Shown: positions 6,242 to 7,179 of the stretch, piece after piece
Position numbering within the stretch: the first letter of the stretch is position 1
How the letters are laid out: every line of letters starts with the position of its first letter
NCBI GenBank assembly: GCA_003157055.1
Contig: PMIG01000177.1
Span: 1-7,179 of the forward strand
Source: Bacteroidales bacterium
GTDB taxonomy: Bacteria > Bacteroidota > Bacteroidia > Bacteroidales > VadinHA17
Length of the DNA: 7,179 bases
Direction of reading: 5' to 3'
Position numbers and translations under genes: made by a program
Notes under the pieces: model-generated
What the model saw: only the letters and a program-made list of their open reading frames with translations
Database searches by the model: none
Told to the model about the DNA's origin: nothing

Positions 6242-6628
6242 TTGAAACCGCTTTTAAAATATTCCATTCTTCTCATACTTCTTGGCATCCTGCTTATTTC
6301 GGCGGCATTTCTTATCAATAATCTGTTTAGCGCCGGATTCAGAACCCGTGAGGTGGCTATTGCATCATCCGTTTTTATAGCAATCATATTAATATGTATG
6401 GCTCTTTTTTTCAGGGGACAATCGAGAGAACCGGATTCAAAAGTCATGCACACTCTTATCTCTGTAAGCCTTAAATTCCTTATGGAACTGGTCTTTGTTT
6501 TCTTCTGGTTTTTAATTGCTAAAAAAACCGGATTATCATCTGTGATATTATTTTTTGTCTTATATTTAACATTCACTTTGTTTTTAATATTTGTTATATT
6601 TAAAACACTGAAGCGCAAATCATTATAA
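6242..6628 (+). CDS. Small four-helix membrane protein between atpZ and atpB (AtpI-like)
   Basis: A 128-residue, very hydrophobic protein with four predicted helices at about 5-27, 38-57, 72-93 and 99-121, and a basic tail (KTLKRKSL). I do not recognise a specific signature. The position between atpZ and atpB and the four-helix layout are those of AtpI/UncI, which assists c-ring assembly in other bacteria. The match is by architecture and context only. The apparent start is TTG at 6242, eight bases after the atpZ stop. The next in-frame ATG is about residue 53, inside the second helix, and would destroy the topology. The gap to atpB is 12 bases, so it is part of the same operon. Confidence 0.72.
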   Translation: MKPLLKYSILLILLGILLISAAFLINNLFSAGFRTREVAIASSVFIAIILICMALFFRGQSREPDSKVMHTLISVSLKFLMELVFVFFWFLIAKKTGLSSVILFFVLYLTFTLFLIFVIFKTLKRKSL

Positions 6629-6640
6629 CAAGCACATATT

Positions 6641-7179
6641 TTGAAAAACAGGATTCTCATACGACTCTTTTATATTTTTCTGCTTGCGGCATTTTTTATT
6701 CCGTTGTCAGCCCAGAATGAGCCGGTCCCGAAAAAAGATTCAACTGCTTTTGATGCCAGCACATTTATTCTTGATCATATTGCCGATTCGCACGAATGGC
6801 ATATCCTTACAAAAAAGAACGGAGATGAAGTGGCCATTTACCTTCCGGTAATTCTTTACAGTAAGGAGAAGGGCTTCAATATCTTTTCATCGAAAAAACT
6901 GGCAGACGGTAAAATATATAACGGCTATAAGCTTCAGGAAGCAGGTGATCTCAAAGGGAAAATTTTTTTAACTAACGAAGCCGGTGAGATCGATGAAAAA
7001 AAAGCACCTCTCGACTTTTCTATTACAAAAACTGTGGTCGGTATGTTAGCTGCAGCATTGATCGGCCTTTTGCTTTTCATTTCCCTCGGACGGTCATATA
7101 AGAAAACCGGGATAAGCTACCCGAAGGGCATCCAAAGCTTTCTTGAACCGGCAGTTCTTTTTGTCCGCGACGATATTGC
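6641..7179 (+). CDS. atpB: F0F1 ATP synthase subunit a, 5' part (C-terminus beyond window)
   Basis: Subunit a forms the two proton half-channels against the c-ring. The window holds 179 codons. A signal peptide (residues 1-24, MKNRILIRLF then a hydrophobic stretch ending PLSA) is followed by a periplasmic extension of about 100 residues that includes DSHEWHI (49-55). This layout is typical of Bacteroidota subunit a and absent from E. coli. The first conserved helix is about 127-149, and the PKGIQSFLEPAVLFVRDDIA segment (161-180) matches the family motif after helix 1. The arginine and channel helices lie past the right edge. The start is TTG at 6641. An in-frame stop at 6626 and lack of any ATG before residue 135 leave no better choice. 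Confidence 0.9.
   Translation, partial: MKNRILIRLFYIFLLAAFFIPLSAQNEPVPKKDSTAFDASTFILDHIADSHEWHILTKKNGDEVAIYLPVILYSKEKGFNIFSSKKLADGKIYNGYKLQEAGDLKGKIFLTNEAGEIDEKKAPLDFSITKTVVGMLAAALIGLLLFISLGRSYKKTGISYPKGIQSFLEPAVLFVRDDI

Noticed and set aside
6238..6660. A 140-residue open frame on the minus strand opposite the AtpI-like gene.
   Set aside because: The plus-strand frame fits a membrane protein in a conserved operon position. The minus frame has no coherent domain and is a shadow.
1..7179. Search for tRNA, rRNA, CRISPR arrays, transposases and attachment sites.
   Set aside because: No cloverleaf-like, repeat-spacer or transposase sequence was seen. The window is filled by housekeeping and signalling genes.

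Overview
The window looks like a chromosomal segment of a Bacteroidota species, probably Bacteroidales or a related order. Three things suggest this. The gene order yceD–rpmF–plsX–fabH is followed by bactofilin–atpZ–small membrane gene–atpB with a secreted N-terminal extension. Promoter-like boxes match the Bacteroidota TAnnTTTG -7 element. Start codons are preceded by A/T-rich leaders rather than strong Shine-Dalgarno sequences. No RNA genes, insertion sequences or CRISPR arrays are visible.

Left part (1-2630, minus strand): a tight four-gene operon, read right to left. It encodes a 123-residue four-helix membrane protein, a 249-residue LiaF-like membrane protein, a LytS/YpdA-type sensor histidine kinase and a LytTR-type response regulator that runs off the left edge. 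Gaps between genes are 9 to 21 bases. This resembles the LiaF-LiaS-LiaR envelope-stress module of Firmicutes, but with a kinase/regulator pair of a different family. I infer an envelope-stress or membrane-perturbation sensing system.

Divergent control region (2631-2810): it holds an identical -7-type element (TATTTTTG) facing each way. Upstream of the leftward promoter are three helically phased ACCGTT-like repeats that resemble the published LytTR-regulator half-site. This is the most interesting regulatory signal in the window and suggests that the operon regulates itself.

Middle (2811-5494, plus strand): the conserved yceD–rpmF–plsX–fabH cluster. It links a ribosome-associated factor and ribosomal protein L32 to phospholipid and fatty-acid initiation. 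All four genes appear intact.

Intergenic 5495-5641: a long imperfect inverted repeat with C/G-rich arms, followed by a TATATTTG -7-type element.

Right part (5642-7179, plus strand): a bactofilin gene overlaps the 5' end of an atpZ gene. It is followed by a four-helix AtpI-like small membrane protein and the 5' part of atpB (F0 subunit a). The last two genes appear to use TTG start codons. The likely shared promoter upstream of bactofilin suggests that a cytoskeletal polymer protein is co-expressed with the ATP synthase.
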